Assembly (NCBI GenBank): GCA_041389725.1
Contig: JAWKRG010000007.1
Span: 62,001 to 126,000 of the forward strand
Direction: 5' to 3'
Origin: Polyangiaceae bacterium
GTDB taxonomy: Bacteria; Myxococcota_A; Polyangia; Polyangiales; Polyangiaceae
DNA length: 64,000 nucleotides
In this document: piece by piece, positions 1 through 8,795 of the stretch
Position numbering within the stretch: position 1 is the stretch's first letter
Layout: every line of letters starts with the position of its first letter
Translations under genes and position numbers: made by a program
Notes under the pieces: model-generated
What the model was told of the DNA's origin: nothing
Databases searched by the model: none
What the model saw: the letters and a program-made list of their open reading frames with translations, nothing else

Positions 1-52
1 TTAGGCCGGCAACCAGCGCGACCGCATCCCGAACTCTTGCCTTGAACCGCAT
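1..52 (-). CDS. Start of an unidentified protein (partial, runs off the left edge)
   Basis: An ATG at 52-50 on the minus strand opens a frame that stays open to the edge and encodes MRFKARVRDAVALVAGL. It lies 17 bp after the stop codon of the DUF4126 gene, and an AAGG-type ribosome-binding site sits about 11 bases before the ATG. The spacing suggests co-transcription with the DUF4126 gene. Only 17 residues are visible, so the product cannot be identified and the frame could be chance. Confidence 0.35.
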   Translation of the reverse strand, partial: MRFKARVRDAVALVAGL

Positions 53-69
53 GGCGGCCAGACCTTAGC

Positions 70-663
70 TCAAGCCGTGGCGGCGCGCATCTTGGCGGCG
101 CGGGCCGCACGCCGACGACGCCACAAGCGCACGAACCACACGCAGATGAGCGTCAGAACGAGAACCGCCAGGGGGGCGAACACCAGCGTCAGGACTGCTA
201 CCGCGATCGCGGCAAAGGCCTCCAGCGTCGAGACCAGGAAGTTGGCAAGTCCGCCCGTCGCGGCCGTGCTGAGTGCACGCGTGAAGACGGTCGCGGTCTG
301 GGTGAGCCCTGCTGCTCCGCCCCCGGCGATCACGGCCAGGGTCCATTGCACCCCGGGATGCAAGCCACTGGTGACTCCAGCCGTCAGCAAGATCCCGGCG
401 ATCACCGCCATGGGGCTCGCGACGCTGTCCAGCGCATTGTCGAGCCAGGGCACGTAGTAGGCAACGAGTTCGAGCGCGCTGGCGACCGCGAGCACCGCGA
501 TGCTCACCCAGCTACCCATCCACGCCGGTGCCGTATCGGCGACAGGGAGCGAGAGCCGCACCGCAATGGCGAGGATCAGCGGCGGCACGAACACGCGAAA
601 CCCGCAAGCGGCGGCGAGTCCCACTCCGAGGCACAGACTGAGTGCGATCTCGAGCGCGTCCAC
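70..663 (-). CDS. DUF4126-family integral membrane protein
   Basis: This 197-residue protein starts at GTG (663-661). It is almost entirely hydrophobic, with about five predicted membrane segments, a glycine-rich stretch near residue 115 and an Arg-rich cytoplasmic tail (LWRRRRAARAAK). The N-terminal pattern (LGVGLAAACGFRVFVPPL) and the overall layout match the DUF4126 family as I know it. Family function is unknown; members are inner-membrane proteins. The next gene downstream begins 17 bp later and is probably in the same transcript. It faces away from the thioredoxin-like lipoprotein at 912 across a 248-bp gap. Confidence 0.8.
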   Translation of the reverse strand: MDALEIALSLCLGVGLAAACGFRVFVPPLILAIAVRLSLPVADTAPAWMGSWVSIAVLAVASALELVAYYVPWLDNALDSVASPMAVIAGILLTAGVTSGLHPGVQWTLAVIAGGGAAGLTQTATVFTRALSTAATGGLANFLVSTLEAFAAIAVAVLTLVFAPLAVLVLTLICVWFVRLWRRRRAARAAKMRAATA

Positions 664-911
664 GCACGGACTCTGAACGAGTCCCTCACTCGGGTCAAAT
701 GCGCGGCGACGTGACCTGCGACCGCTACGCTGCCCGCGGGACGCGCCCCTCCCGGCGGCGCGCGACTAGACCCCCAAAATCCAATTCCCATGGTCTCGAT
801 TGTGCGCCTGGTTGCAGCCAGCCCTTTACACGCGAGCGACATCACCGCAAATACTCGGGCGGACCGCGGTGTCGAAGCAAACGCACCGCAACCCGGAGAC
901 GACACCCCCCG

Positions 912-2366
912 ATGCCCACGAAAAGTTCTCTCGCAATCCTCTCTGCATTGGTAGCGCTAGGCTGCGGCAGTGGCGCGACTGGCGCACCCACACCGTCCAC
1001 GCCCGCCACGGCCGCGCCCTCCGCAACCCAAGCACCAGCGCAGACGGATGGGGCCGCCACCGCCCCGGCCGAAGCAATCCCCACGACGCCGGGCGCGGTG
1101 CGCTTCATCGCGGATGACTTCACTGGCGCCATGAGCCAGGCCAAGCGAGACGGCAAGGTGGTCTTCGTCGATGCCTGGGCGCCGTGGTGTCACACCTGCT
1201 TGTCGATGGACCACTTCGTCTTCAATCAGCCGTCGCTTGCTCGCTTCGAGTCACGCGTCGTGTTCACGCGCGTCGACACGGAGCGTGAGCAGAACGGAAA
1301 GTTCCTGGCCAAGTACCCCTTGGACGTGTGGCCCACGCTGTTCGTGATCAACCCGGACAACGGGTCGTTGCTGGGTGTGTGGACGGGGGCCGCGTCGCTG
1401 CGTGAGCTGGAACGATTGCTGGAGGAGTCCCTGAGCCTGCGCGAGTTGGCACGCGGGAACAAGCTCGCGCCCGACTCGGCGGAGGCGCAACTGCTGGCGG
1501 GACAGAAGGCCGCGCTGCAGGATCGCTGGCCCGATGCAGCGGTCGCCTACGACAAGGCAGTGCGCTCGAGCAAAGCGGACTGGCCCCGACGCAGTGAAGC
1601 GCTCTTCGGCTGGATCAAGAGCCTGCACGAAGCGCGCAAGGCAAAGGAGTGCGTGGCCGTGGGGGAAAAGTTCTCGAAGGAGGTGCACGGCGCCGCGCTC
1701 CCAGGAGAGTTCGGCCGCTACTGGTTCTCCTGCGCAAACGGACTGCCCACTCCGGCGCAGAAGTCGAAAGTGCGCAAGGCGGCCATCACCTATCTGCAAG
1801 CAGTGGTGGAAAAGCCGAGTCAAGAGTCGTCCACGGACGACATCGCGGATGCCTGGGACATTCTGGCCGACGCCCTGAAAGACATGGGTGACGACGCGGG
1901 CTTTCGCAAAGCACACGAGCGCCGCGTGGCACTGCTCGAGGCCGCCGCCAAAGCCGCCCCGAGTCCCGCCGCAGCCGCCACCTTCGACTATGCCCGCGCC
2001 GGCTCCTACGCCGTGCTGGGACGCAGTGACGACGCGGTGAAGATGCTGCAAGCGCGCATGAAGGAACTACCCGACAACTACGAGCCTGCGGCGCGACTCG
2101 CGCGGCTCCTTCACGATCTCGGACGCAATGCCGAGGCGCGCCCCGCCATCGACCACGTGCTGAAGCTCGCCTACGGCCCGCGCCGCATGCGCTACTTGGA
2201 GCTCAAGGCGAACATCGAGCACGCCCTAGGCAATGAAGCAGCACGCGTCGCAGCCCTGGAGGAAGAGATCGCGGCGTGGCGCGCGATCGAGAAGCGTCAG
2301 GGCCGCACTCCCGCGGGGCTGGCGGACGCGCAGAAGCGACTGCAAGCTGCCAAGGAAGGCAAGTAG
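912..2366 (+). CDS. Thioredoxin-fold lipoprotein with C-terminal TPR region
   Basis: The protein has 484 residues. The start at 912 was chosen because it gives a lipoprotein signal with lipobox ALGC (Cys18); the open frame further upstream is Arg-rich and looks non-coding. After a Pro/Thr/Ala linker comes a thioredoxin-like domain (about 63-180) resembling the C-terminal domain of DsbD, with WCHTC (CHTC at 93-96) and a WPT cis-proline motif near residue 145. The remaining ~300 residues are Ala-rich helices in TPR-like pairs. It probably acts as a periplasm-facing disulfide reductase or chaperone attached to a lipid. The substrate is unknown. A hairpin follows the stop codon. Confidence 0.85.
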   Translation: MPTKSSLAILSALVALGCGSGATGAPTPSTPATAAPSATQAPAQTDGAATAPAEAIPTTPGAVRFIADDFTGAMSQAKRDGKVVFVDAWAPWCHTCLSMDHFVFNQPSLARFESRVVFTRVDTEREQNGKFLAKYPLDVWPTLFVINPDNGSLLGVWTGAASLRELERLLEESLSLRELARGNKLAPDSAEAQLLAGQKAALQDRWPDAAVAYDKAVRSSKADWPRRSEALFGWIKSLHEARKAKECVAVGEKFSKEVHGAALPGEFGRYWFSCANGLPTPAQKSKVRKAAITYLQAVVEKPSQESSTDDIADAWDILADALKDMGDDAGFRKAHERRVALLEAAAKAAPSPAAAATFDYARAGSYAVLGRSDDAVKMLQARMKELPDNYEPAARLARLLHDLGRNAEARPAIDHVLKLAYGPRRMRYLELKANIEHALGNEAARVAALEEEIAAWRAIEKRQGRTPAGLADAQKRLQAAKEGK

Positions 2367-2368
2367 AC

Positions 2369-2393
2369 GCGGGCACGCCTCAGCCCTGCCCGC
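2369..2393. terminator. Hairpin between convergent genes
   Basis: A perfect 7-bp inverted repeat (GCGGGCA / TGCCCGC, loop of 11) lies between the stop codons at 2366 (plus) and 2399 (minus). The symmetry would serve both strands. There is no T-tract, so this is a candidate only. Confidence 0.45.
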
Positions 2394-2398
2394 ACGCC

Positions 2399-3295
2399 TC
2401 AGAAAACGCCGCGCACCGTGGCGAAGGCGCCTTGCTCGCGCACGATGAAGTCGACGCGCGCACTTTCCGCGGGCGCAGGCGCAGACTTGCCGTCCGCAGA
2501 CAGCCAGAAATAGGCGGCCGCACCGAGGGAGACGACGCCAACGCCCAAGGCGATGTCGCCGAACAGGCGCTTCTGTTTGATGGAGTCGACGTCGTCTTGC
2601 GCACAGTTCGGTGAGCAACCGCTGGATTCCAGGTCGCTCTTCTCGCCTTCGGCGCCCAGCCAGAAGAAGGCGGTGCCGGCCAGCGCCACCGCTCCTACGC
2701 CGGCCAAGACGTAGGACACGGTTGGCACGGACTTCTTCTTCATCTTGTCCGTGTCGAAGCTGACGTCGTCTTGGCCAGCCGCGGGGTCCTCCACGGGCGG
2801 TGGGGGAGCTGCCGTGTCGGGATTGCCGAACTGCACCTCGATGACCTTGTTCTTCTGTCCGGCTCGCAGGATCACTTCGCGCTCGACGGGGTCCTCCCCC
2901 TCGAGTTCGAACTTCACCTTGTGGGTGCCGGGGTCGAGCTCGATGCCCTTGGTGTCGAGCTGCTCGGCTACCACCTGTTCGTCGGCCGTGACCTTGACGT
3001 TCAGCGTCTCTTTGCCGGCGGAGTCTTTGGCCACTACCACGATGGATGGAAGCGCGGCGTTGACCTCGTCCAACCAGGTCAGACAGTCCTTCTTCACCGC
3101 CGACATGCAAGAGTCGCGCGCACAGATGATGAGCTGCTCACGCGCAGCCTTCAGACTGTTGTCGCGCTTGAGGGTCTGCGCTTCCACGTAGGCCGCCGCA
3201 CATTCCTTCTTTGCATCGGCGTGCGCTGCGGTCGGGGCAAACAGCACGGCTGCCATCAACGAAGCCACTGGGGTCCACTGCCATCGAGGAATCAT
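2399..3295 (-). CDS. PEGA-like exported protein with two C-terminal membrane helices
   Basis: This 298-residue protein has a Sec signal peptide (cut near AAHA, residue 26), a Cys-containing helical region (about 30-80), a beta-rich PEGA-like region (about 85-155, with the DPGTHKVKFELEG pattern) and a Pro/Asp linker. Two membrane helices follow (near 197-218 and 248-268), joined by a loop with two cysteines. Its ATG follows the kinase stop codon with no gap, so the two are almost certainly translated from one transcript. Proteins of this layout often sit beside Ser/Thr kinases in myxobacteria. A role in envelope sensing with the kinase is inference. Confidence 0.75.
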   Translation of the reverse strand: MIPRWQWTPVASLMAAVLFAPTAAHADAKKECAAAYVEAQTLKRDNSLKAAREQLIICARDSCMSAVKKDCLTWLDEVNAALPSIVVVAKDSAGKETLNVKVTADEQVVAEQLDTKGIELDPGTHKVKFELEGEDPVEREVILRAGQKNKVIEVQFGNPDTAAPPPPVEDPAAGQDDVSFDTDKMKKKSVPTVSYVLAGVGAVALAGTAFFWLGAEGEKSDLESSGCSPNCAQDDVDSIKQKRLFGDIALGVGVVSLGAAAYFWLSADGKSAPAPAESARVDFIVREQGAFATVRGVF

Positions 3296-5113
3296 CTACA
3301 TACACTCCGGTCGAACGTGCTTGATTCCGTTCTCGTCCACGTAGAACGGGCTGTCGCACTTCTTTTCCTTGGGCTTGGTTTCGGTCGGCCGCGGGGTGGG
3401 CGCCGGTTGGGGCTGCGGCTTCGCCTTGTCTTCGGTCTTGGGCTCGCTCTTCTTGGCCGTGCTCGTATCGACGGGTGGTGGCTCTGGCTCCACCGCCGAC
3501 TGAGCGGGTGGTGGCGTGGGCTCCGCAAGGGGCTCCATAGAGGCCACCGGTTCCGGCACGGTCGGCTGAGCGGCGACCACCGGCGCGGAAACGGCAGCCG
3601 GCGATTGAACGACGGAGACGTCCGTCGCCGCCATCTGATCGCGACGCTTCATCATCAACAGAGTCAGGGCAACCAAGCCCAGGGTGGCGGTGATCACGAC
3701 AACCACCGCGATCAGCTTGAGGTGGCTCTTCGGCGCGGGGGGCGGGTCCAGGGCAGGCAGGGGCGGGGGCATGGCTGCCGGTCCGGGTACGTACCCACCC
3801 GGATACGCTGCGGCAGCGGCGTAGTCGATGCCACTCGCTTGCGACGGAGCGCTCGGATAGGACGCGGCGCTCGGTTGGGACGGACCACTTGGATACGACG
3901 CCGCACTTGGATACGACGCCGCACTCGGATACGACGCCGCACTCGGATACGACGCGGCGCTCGGTTGGGACACGGCGCTCGGATACGATGCAGCGCTCGG
4001 ATACGACACGGCGCTCGGCTGGGACGGGCTGGTCACGAGGGAGACCATGCTGACGCCAGAGCCCGTATGCTCACGAGGATCGCGCGGTCGCGGTGGTGGA
4101 AGCGGTCCCGAACCGGCGGGAACCATGTGCACAGCGCTGGTGCTCTCCATCTCGCGGACACGGGCCGCTCGCAGGGCAAGCGCTTGCTCGGCGACGGACT
4201 GCACCCACTCCCCCACCAGCAACGGCGACGCGACGCCCAGCGCGCGTTCGAGCGCAATGCCCATCTCTCGCGCCGAAGCAAAGCGGCCGTCGGGAGTGCC
4301 GGATAGCCCGCGCATCACGAGGTCATCCAGCTCCCGGGGCAACCCAGGGTTCACGCGACTCGGGGGCGGGAATCCTCCGGCGAGTACGTCCGCCAGCACC
4401 TGGGCTTCGTTGCTGGTCTGAATCAGCCGTCGTCCCGTCAGGCCTTCCCACAAGACGACGGCGGCAGAGTAGACGTCCGTGCGGCGATCCACAGGCTCCC
4501 CGCGCACTTGCTCGGGCGCCATGTAGGCAAGCTTGCCTTTCAGTTGACCATCTCGGGTCGACTGCAGGCGACCACTTGCCTTGGCCACACCGAAGTCGAG
4601 CACGCGCGCAACGCCGTCGATGCCGACTAAGATGTTCTGAGGCGAGACATCGCGATGCACGATGCCCAAGGGATGACCGTGTTCGTCCGTGGCCTCGTGC
4701 GCGGCGTGCAGCCCGTGCAGCACGTTGACGAGGATGCTCGAGACGATGGTTGGCTGCACTTGAGTGCGCTCCGCGCGACTCGCCTTGAGCAAGCGCGACA
4801 GCGACTCGCCTTGCACGTAGTCCAGCACCAAGAACACTTCTCCGTCGATGGCCACGACATCCAGCGTGGCCACGACGTTGGGGTGCTGGATGCGCGCCGC
4901 CAGTCGCGCCTCATCCAGGAACATCGACACGAACTCGGGGTCCCGCGCCAGGTGCGGATGCAGGCGTTTGATGGCGACCGTCTTCGAGAAACCGACAGGG
5001 CCGATCAGGCGCCCCAGATGCACCGTGGCCATCCCGCCCGCGGCGATTTCGTCGAAGAGCGCGTAGCGCCCGAAAATCCGTTCCGGTTGCGCTTGCATCA
5101 TGGACCCCAGCAT
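3296..5113 (-). CDS. Membrane-anchored eukaryote-type Ser/Thr protein kinase
   Basis: The protein has 605 residues. The N-terminal kinase domain (about 14-285) carries the glycine loop (AAGGMATVHLG), the ATP lysine in VAIKRL (K49), HRDVSPQN (153-160), DFG (173-175) and APEQ near 198, so it should be active. A linker contains a pentapeptide repeat of the form [AV]S[YQ]PS (about 362-426). One membrane helix follows (about 462-486), then a Pro/Glu/Lys-rich outer region of about 120 residues ending in two cysteines. This is a PknB-like topology without PASTA domains. It sits between a Cys-rich lipoprotein (10 bp upstream) and a PEGA-like protein (0 bp downstream), suggesting one envelope signalling unit. 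ATGs at 5101 and 5098 are alternative starts. Confidence 0.93.
   Translation of the reverse strand: MLGSMMQAQPERIFGRYALFDEIAAGGMATVHLGRLIGPVGFSKTVAIKRLHPHLARDPEFVSMFLDEARLAARIQHPNVVATLDVVAIDGEVFLVLDYVQGESLSRLLKASRAERTQVQPTIVSSILVNVLHGLHAAHEATDEHGHPLGIVHRDVSPQNILVGIDGVARVLDFGVAKASGRLQSTRDGQLKGKLAYMAPEQVRGEPVDRRTDVYSAAVVLWEGLTGRRLIQTSNEAQVLADVLAGGFPPPSRVNPGLPRELDDLVMRGLSGTPDGRFASAREMGIALERALGVASPLLVGEWVQSVAEQALALRAARVREMESTSAVHMVPAGSGPLPPPRPRDPREHTGSGVSMVSLVTSPSQPSAVSYPSAASYPSAVSQPSAASYPSAASYPSAASYPSAASYPSGPSQPSAASYPSAPSQASGIDYAAAAAYPGGYVPGPAAMPPPLPALDPPPAPKSHLKLIAVVVVITATLGLVALTLLMMKRRDQMAATDVSVVQSPAAVSAPVVAAQPTVPEPVASMEPLAEPTPPPAQSAVEPEPPPVDTSTAKKSEPKTEDKAKPQPQPAPTPRPTETKPKEKKCDSPFYVDENGIKHVRPECM
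3835..4030 (-). repeat. 15-bp tandem repeat coding for (A/V)S(Y/Q)PS in the kinase linker
   Basis: About a dozen degenerate copies of a 15-bp unit (for example CGGATACGACGCGGC on the plus strand) code for SYPSA / SQPSA pentapeptides between the kinase domain and the membrane helix. The unit is in frame, so copy-number change would lengthen or shorten the linker without a frameshift. Tyr and Ser are regularly spaced and could be phosphorylated (inference). Confidence 0.85.
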
Positions 5114-5123
5114 GGCCCGCAGT

Positions 5124-7502
5124 TCACCTCAGCTCGTTGGTCCACATACAGCGGTAGGGACGACCCGCCACCGTGACGTTGGACCAGGTGGTGTAGGCGC
5201 TGTAGAGGCCCGTGTACGCCGTATCCACGCCGCTCCACTTTACGATGGAGTCCCGAAGTTGGTTGGTTCCGCTGGAGCCGACGGCCAGATCTCCCGCCCA
5301 CAGGGAGGCGATGGCGCCTTGGCCGTTGGGCAGTCCGTTGCGAATTGCCTCCATGTAGTCCCGCTCCGACGGCAGGTGACCTCCGAGTTTGCGACAGTCG
5401 TCCACCGCAGCCTCGAGGCTGGCCGAAGGACGATCGAAGTTGTCGAACCACATCTTCGCCCCCGAAGTGCCCGTCGGAGTCACGGCAAAACACCCACCAC
5501 TGCAGTCGGCGGTTTGCGGGCCGGTGTAGGCGGTATCCACCGGGTAGTACACGCAGCGATGGAAGTTGGTGGTGGTCTTGTAGCCCCAGGTGATGTCGGT
5601 GGGATTGCTGAACCCCATCTCGGTCAGCGCGCCCGTCCAGCGAATGAGGTGCGAGAGGAAGTTCGTGCCGTTGTAGCCAGGCACGTCCGAGCCCCACATC
5701 CACTGGTTGGTGCCACCCGGCAAGCCTTGGGCGATGAGCTCTGCCAGCTCGAAGCTGCTCGGCAAATGTCCACCCTTCGCAAAACACGCGTCGTGGGCGT
5801 CCGCCCACGCCACCTTGGCGGCGCTGTCGGTGGTTTCGCCCTTCAGATTACTCCAGGTGGGCAGGTACTCGCCCGCGATCGTTGCGGGATGCCGACCCGA
5901 AGCGTAGTTCACACCCGCGCAGCGGAACGGCCGGTAGTTGGTCGTACCCGACCAGTTCCCATTCACCGAGAAGGTGGGTGCACTCGCCACGGCGGTCCAG
6001 CGCAAGATCGCGTTCAAGTCGTAGCGCACGGCATCAGCAGCGTGCAGGTAGGTGTTGGATCCGTTCGGCAGCCCCTGGAGCATCGCTTCGAACAACGTGA
6101 AGGATCGAGCCAGACGGCCGCGATTGAAACCGCATTCCCACATTGCAGCGCCCGTGGGCAGCGGCGCGCGATCCTTGATGTCGAGGTTGATGCGCTTGCC
6201 CTCGGCCTCCAAGTTGAAACAGGCCTGCCCGCTCGGCCCCTGGCAGTTGTTGCCCGAGAAGCTATCGGGCAGCGGAGCCGGACAAATGCAGCGGTAGGCC
6301 AAACTGGTGGTTTTGGCCACGTTCGTCAGCGCCCCGTCGCTCAAGCGCCCGCGTACCTGTTGGGTGGCATTGTAGGGCACCAAGGTCCAGAGCTGGTCCG
6401 TGCTGCTGGGCTGGCCCACGCTGGCGGACTGCGTGAAGCTCGCGTTGTAGAGTTCCGTCGCCGTCGGGAGACGCCCACCAATTGCCTCGCAAGCGGCCAC
6501 GGCCGTGGGCAAGTCCCCCGGCGTGCGCAGCAAGCCGTCCCACTCGTTGCCGTGGTCGTCAGGAATGGGCTGCTTCAGCAGCGTCTTGCAGGCGATCACG
6601 CAGTTGCCCGCGCTGCACTCTTCGGTAGCGCCGCAGACCTTCCCGCACGTCCCACAATGGTTGGGATTGGTCTGGGTGTCGACACAGCTGTTGTCGCACT
6701 TGGTCTGCCCGCTGCTGCAGTTCAAGTCACAGTTCCCACTCGTGCAGACTTCCCCCGCGGCGCACTTCTTGTCGCAAGCGCCGCAGTTGTTGACGTCGCT
6801 CTGCAGATCGAAGCAGAGGCCGTTGCACTCCACCTGACCACCGGGGCAGAAGATGGTGCAAGCGCCATCGGTGCAGATCTGACCGGCGGGACAAGGGTTG
6901 TCGCACTTGCCACAGTGCTGACTGTTGGTCTGGGTGTCGACGCAGACCGAGCCGCATTGGGTCTCCAATGCACTGCAACTGGCGACACAACTACCGCCCT
7001 GACACTCTTGACCGCTCGCACAAGCTTTTCCACAGCCGCCGCAGTGCTGAGTGTCGGTTTGGGTGTTCACGCAGCTGCCCCCGCAGCTCTCTTCGCCGCT
7101 GCTGCACGAGGACGAGCATTGGCCGCCGGAGCAGCTCTGCCCCGCGCCGCAGGGAGTGCCACACGAACCGCAGTTCTGGGCATTGTTCTGCAAGTCGACG
7201 CAGGCACCGTCGCAGTTGTCCAACCCGCCGGGGCAGGAGTCCGAGCAGCTACCGTTGCCGCAGACCAACCCGCTATCACAGGTCGTGCCACACGCGCCGC
7301 AGTGTGCCGGGTTGCTCTGCACATCCACGCACAGATCTCCGCAGCGCGTGAGCCCCGAGTCGCAAGCTTCCGATCCGCCGCCTTCGGTGAAGCCGCTCAG
7401 GTCGGATCCAAAAGCAGAGCAGGAAGCGATGACGAAAAAGCCACTCAGGGCCGCGAACGCCCTGAGCCGGGCGGACAAGGAAGGCTTCGATTTCGTATGC
7501 AT
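5124..7502 (-). CDS. Large Cys-rich repeat lipoprotein with four C-terminal Lcl-like modules
   Basis: The protein has 792 residues from an ATG at 7502-7500, giving a lipobox IASC (Cys28). An upstream in-frame ATG would bury the signal peptide. Residues ~51-305 are six repeats of about 43 residues with the pattern CG..CVD.Q.N..HCG.CG..C..G..C, about eight cysteines each. The rest (~310-790) has four looser modules with a C..xGGxLPS..EL.E.I..GLPNG core, resembling Lcl or C-type-lectin-like repeats. Secreted, disulfide-rich and probably surface-exposed. Function unknown. It ends 10 bp before the kinase gene, so it may be a sensor or partner of that kinase (inference). Confidence 0.8.
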   Translation of the reverse strand: MHTKSKPSLSARLRAFAALSGFFVIASCSAFGSDLSGFTEGGGSEACDSGLTRCGDLCVDVQSNPAHCGACGTTCDSGLVCGNGSCSDSCPGGLDNCDGACVDLQNNAQNCGSCGTPCGAGQSCSGGQCSSSCSSGEESCGGSCVNTQTDTQHCGGCGKACASGQECQGGSCVASCSALETQCGSVCVDTQTNSQHCGKCDNPCPAGQICTDGACTIFCPGGQVECNGLCFDLQSDVNNCGACDKKCAAGEVCTSGNCDLNCSSGQTKCDNSCVDTQTNPNHCGTCGKVCGATEECSAGNCVIACKTLLKQPIPDDHGNEWDGLLRTPGDLPTAVAACEAIGGRLPTATELYNASFTQSASVGQPSSTDQLWTLVPYNATQQVRGRLSDGALTNVAKTTSLAYRCICPAPLPDSFSGNNCQGPSGQACFNLEAEGKRINLDIKDRAPLPTGAAMWECGFNRGRLARSFTLFEAMLQGLPNGSNTYLHAADAVRYDLNAILRWTAVASAPTFSVNGNWSGTTNYRPFRCAGVNYASGRHPATIAGEYLPTWSNLKGETTDSAAKVAWADAHDACFAKGGHLPSSFELAELIAQGLPGGTNQWMWGSDVPGYNGTNFLSHLIRWTGALTEMGFSNPTDITWGYKTTTNFHRCVYYPVDTAYTGPQTADCSGGCFAVTPTGTSGAKMWFDNFDRPSASLEAAVDDCRKLGGHLPSERDYMEAIRNGLPNGQGAIASLWAGDLAVGSSGTNQLRDSIVKWSGVDTAYTGLYSAYTTWSNVTVAGRPYRCMWTNELR

Positions 7503-7598
7503 GAGTCTGACCGAGAGCTTACCTCGGCTGCCCGCGGCGAGCGACAGATCGACCGAGGTTTTGCCGGCCGTCGGCACATCTGCACACCTTTTGCGACA

Positions 7599-8696
7599 TC
7601 AGCTCGAGGCGCCGCCCGGCATGACACCGTGCTCGGCCATGTACTGCATCATCATCTTGACCAGCTCCTCGGGCGGGGACACCTCGGGCTGCTCCACCGA
7701 GTCCTTTTCGTGCTCGAAACGCAGGATATCGAGCTTGGCAAAGGCCTCGCGCACGCGGGGCGTCAGCAGACCCAGGCGTCGCAGGTTGGGTACGATCTTG
7801 GAGAACATCATCTGACGGAACCCGACTTGGAATGGCGTGCTCGTCATCCAGGGCACCCACACTTTCGTGTCCCAGCCGAGCCGCTCGAAGACCGGCGACA
7901 TCAGCAGCCGTTCCTTGAGCAGCTCTGCGCTGGCCATCACGAAGTCCTCGCGTTCGCGCAGCTCCGAAGCACTGAGCTCGCTGGTGTACAGGTCCTGAAG
8001 CGAGAGCACCCCAAAGGCGACGTGGCGAGACTCGTCCTGCATGATCCGCGCCGTGATGTCCTGAATGAGGGGTTCATTCTGCATCACGAGTCGCATCATG
8101 CCGAAGGCGGCGAGGGCCAGTCCCTCCACCATGATCTGCATGCCCAAGTAGGTGATATCCCAACGCGAGTCCGACACGATGTCGTCGAGCAACTGCGACA
8201 AGCTGGGATGCACCTCGTAGGACAGCCCGAGCTTCTCGGTCAAATAGCGGTGGTAGACCTCGACGTGGCGCGCCTCGTCCGCCACCTGGTTCGCTGCGTA
8301 GAACTTCGCTTCCTCCCAGGGCACGGTCTGGACGATCTTCGCCGTGGCCACCAGCGCGCCCTGCTCTCCGTGGAGGAACTGAGAGAGCATGAAGGCGTTC
8401 ATGTGCAATCGAAACGCGATCGCCGTGTCCAGCGTGAACGGCTTGGGTGGGCTCATCAGCGTGTTCATGAACACGTCCACTTGCGCTTCCCGCGCGAGCC
8501 GCTCGACGTCGACGTCCACGGTCCAATCCAGATCCGTCGCGTTCCAACTCGCCGCCTTGCCCTTCTCGTACAGGGCCATGAGCTTCTGACGCTCCAGCGA
8601 GTACTGCCAGTCGAACACGGTGTCGATGGTGGAGCGAACGGACTGGGTTGCTCCCATGGTCGGAAGCGGGACGGGATTGCGCTGGGAGTAGTCCAT
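7599..8696 (-). CDS. R2-like diiron (ferritin-superfamily) oxidase/oxygenase
   Basis: The protein has 365 residues from ATG 8696. It contains the full set of ligands for a ribonucleotide-reductase-R2-type carboxylate-bridged diiron site: E111, E141 and H144 (in DEARH), E191, E222 and H225 (in DESRH). Spacing and motifs fit the AurF/long-chain R2-like group rather than true ribonucleotide reductase R2, because no radical tyrosine context or NrdA partner is seen nearby. No signal peptide, so it is cytoplasmic. Substrate unknown. The M16 pair ends 99 bp upstream and the Cys-rich lipoprotein starts 96 bp downstream, all on the same strand. Confidence 0.82.
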   Translation of the reverse strand: MDYSQRNPVPLPTMGATQSVRSTIDTVFDWQYSLERQKLMALYEKGKAASWNATDLDWTVDVDVERLAREAQVDVFMNTLMSPPKPFTLDTAIAFRLHMNAFMLSQFLHGEQGALVATAKIVQTVPWEEAKFYAANQVADEARHVEVYHRYLTEKLGLSYEVHPSLSQLLDDIVSDSRWDITYLGMQIMVEGLALAAFGMMRLVMQNEPLIQDITARIMQDESRHVAFGVLSLQDLYTSELSASELREREDFVMASAELLKERLLMSPVFERLGWDTKVWVPWMTSTPFQVGFRQMMFSKIVPNLRRLGLLTPRVREAFAKLDILRFEHEKDSVEQPEVSPPEELVKMMMQYMAEHGVMPGGASS

Positions 8697-8795
8697 GCGC
8701 GGAGCATAGCGCTCCTGCGGCGGCCCGGAGCGCATGACTGACGGCTGAGCCTCACTCCGCGCCGCCCAAGTCGGCGATCCGGCGGGAGTCGAAGC

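Noticed and set aside
2771..4306. Long plus-strand open frame opposite the kinase and PEGA-like genes
   Set aside because: Its Arg-rich repeats are the reverse of the kinase linker repeat; the minus-strand kinase motifs are decisive.
5100..8741. A very long plus-strand open frame (over 1200 residues) antisense to the Cys-rich lipoprotein and diiron genes
   Set aside because: It is a product of high-GC codon bias. It has no domain, signal or start site, whereas the minus strand has clear lipobox, repeats and metal motifs.
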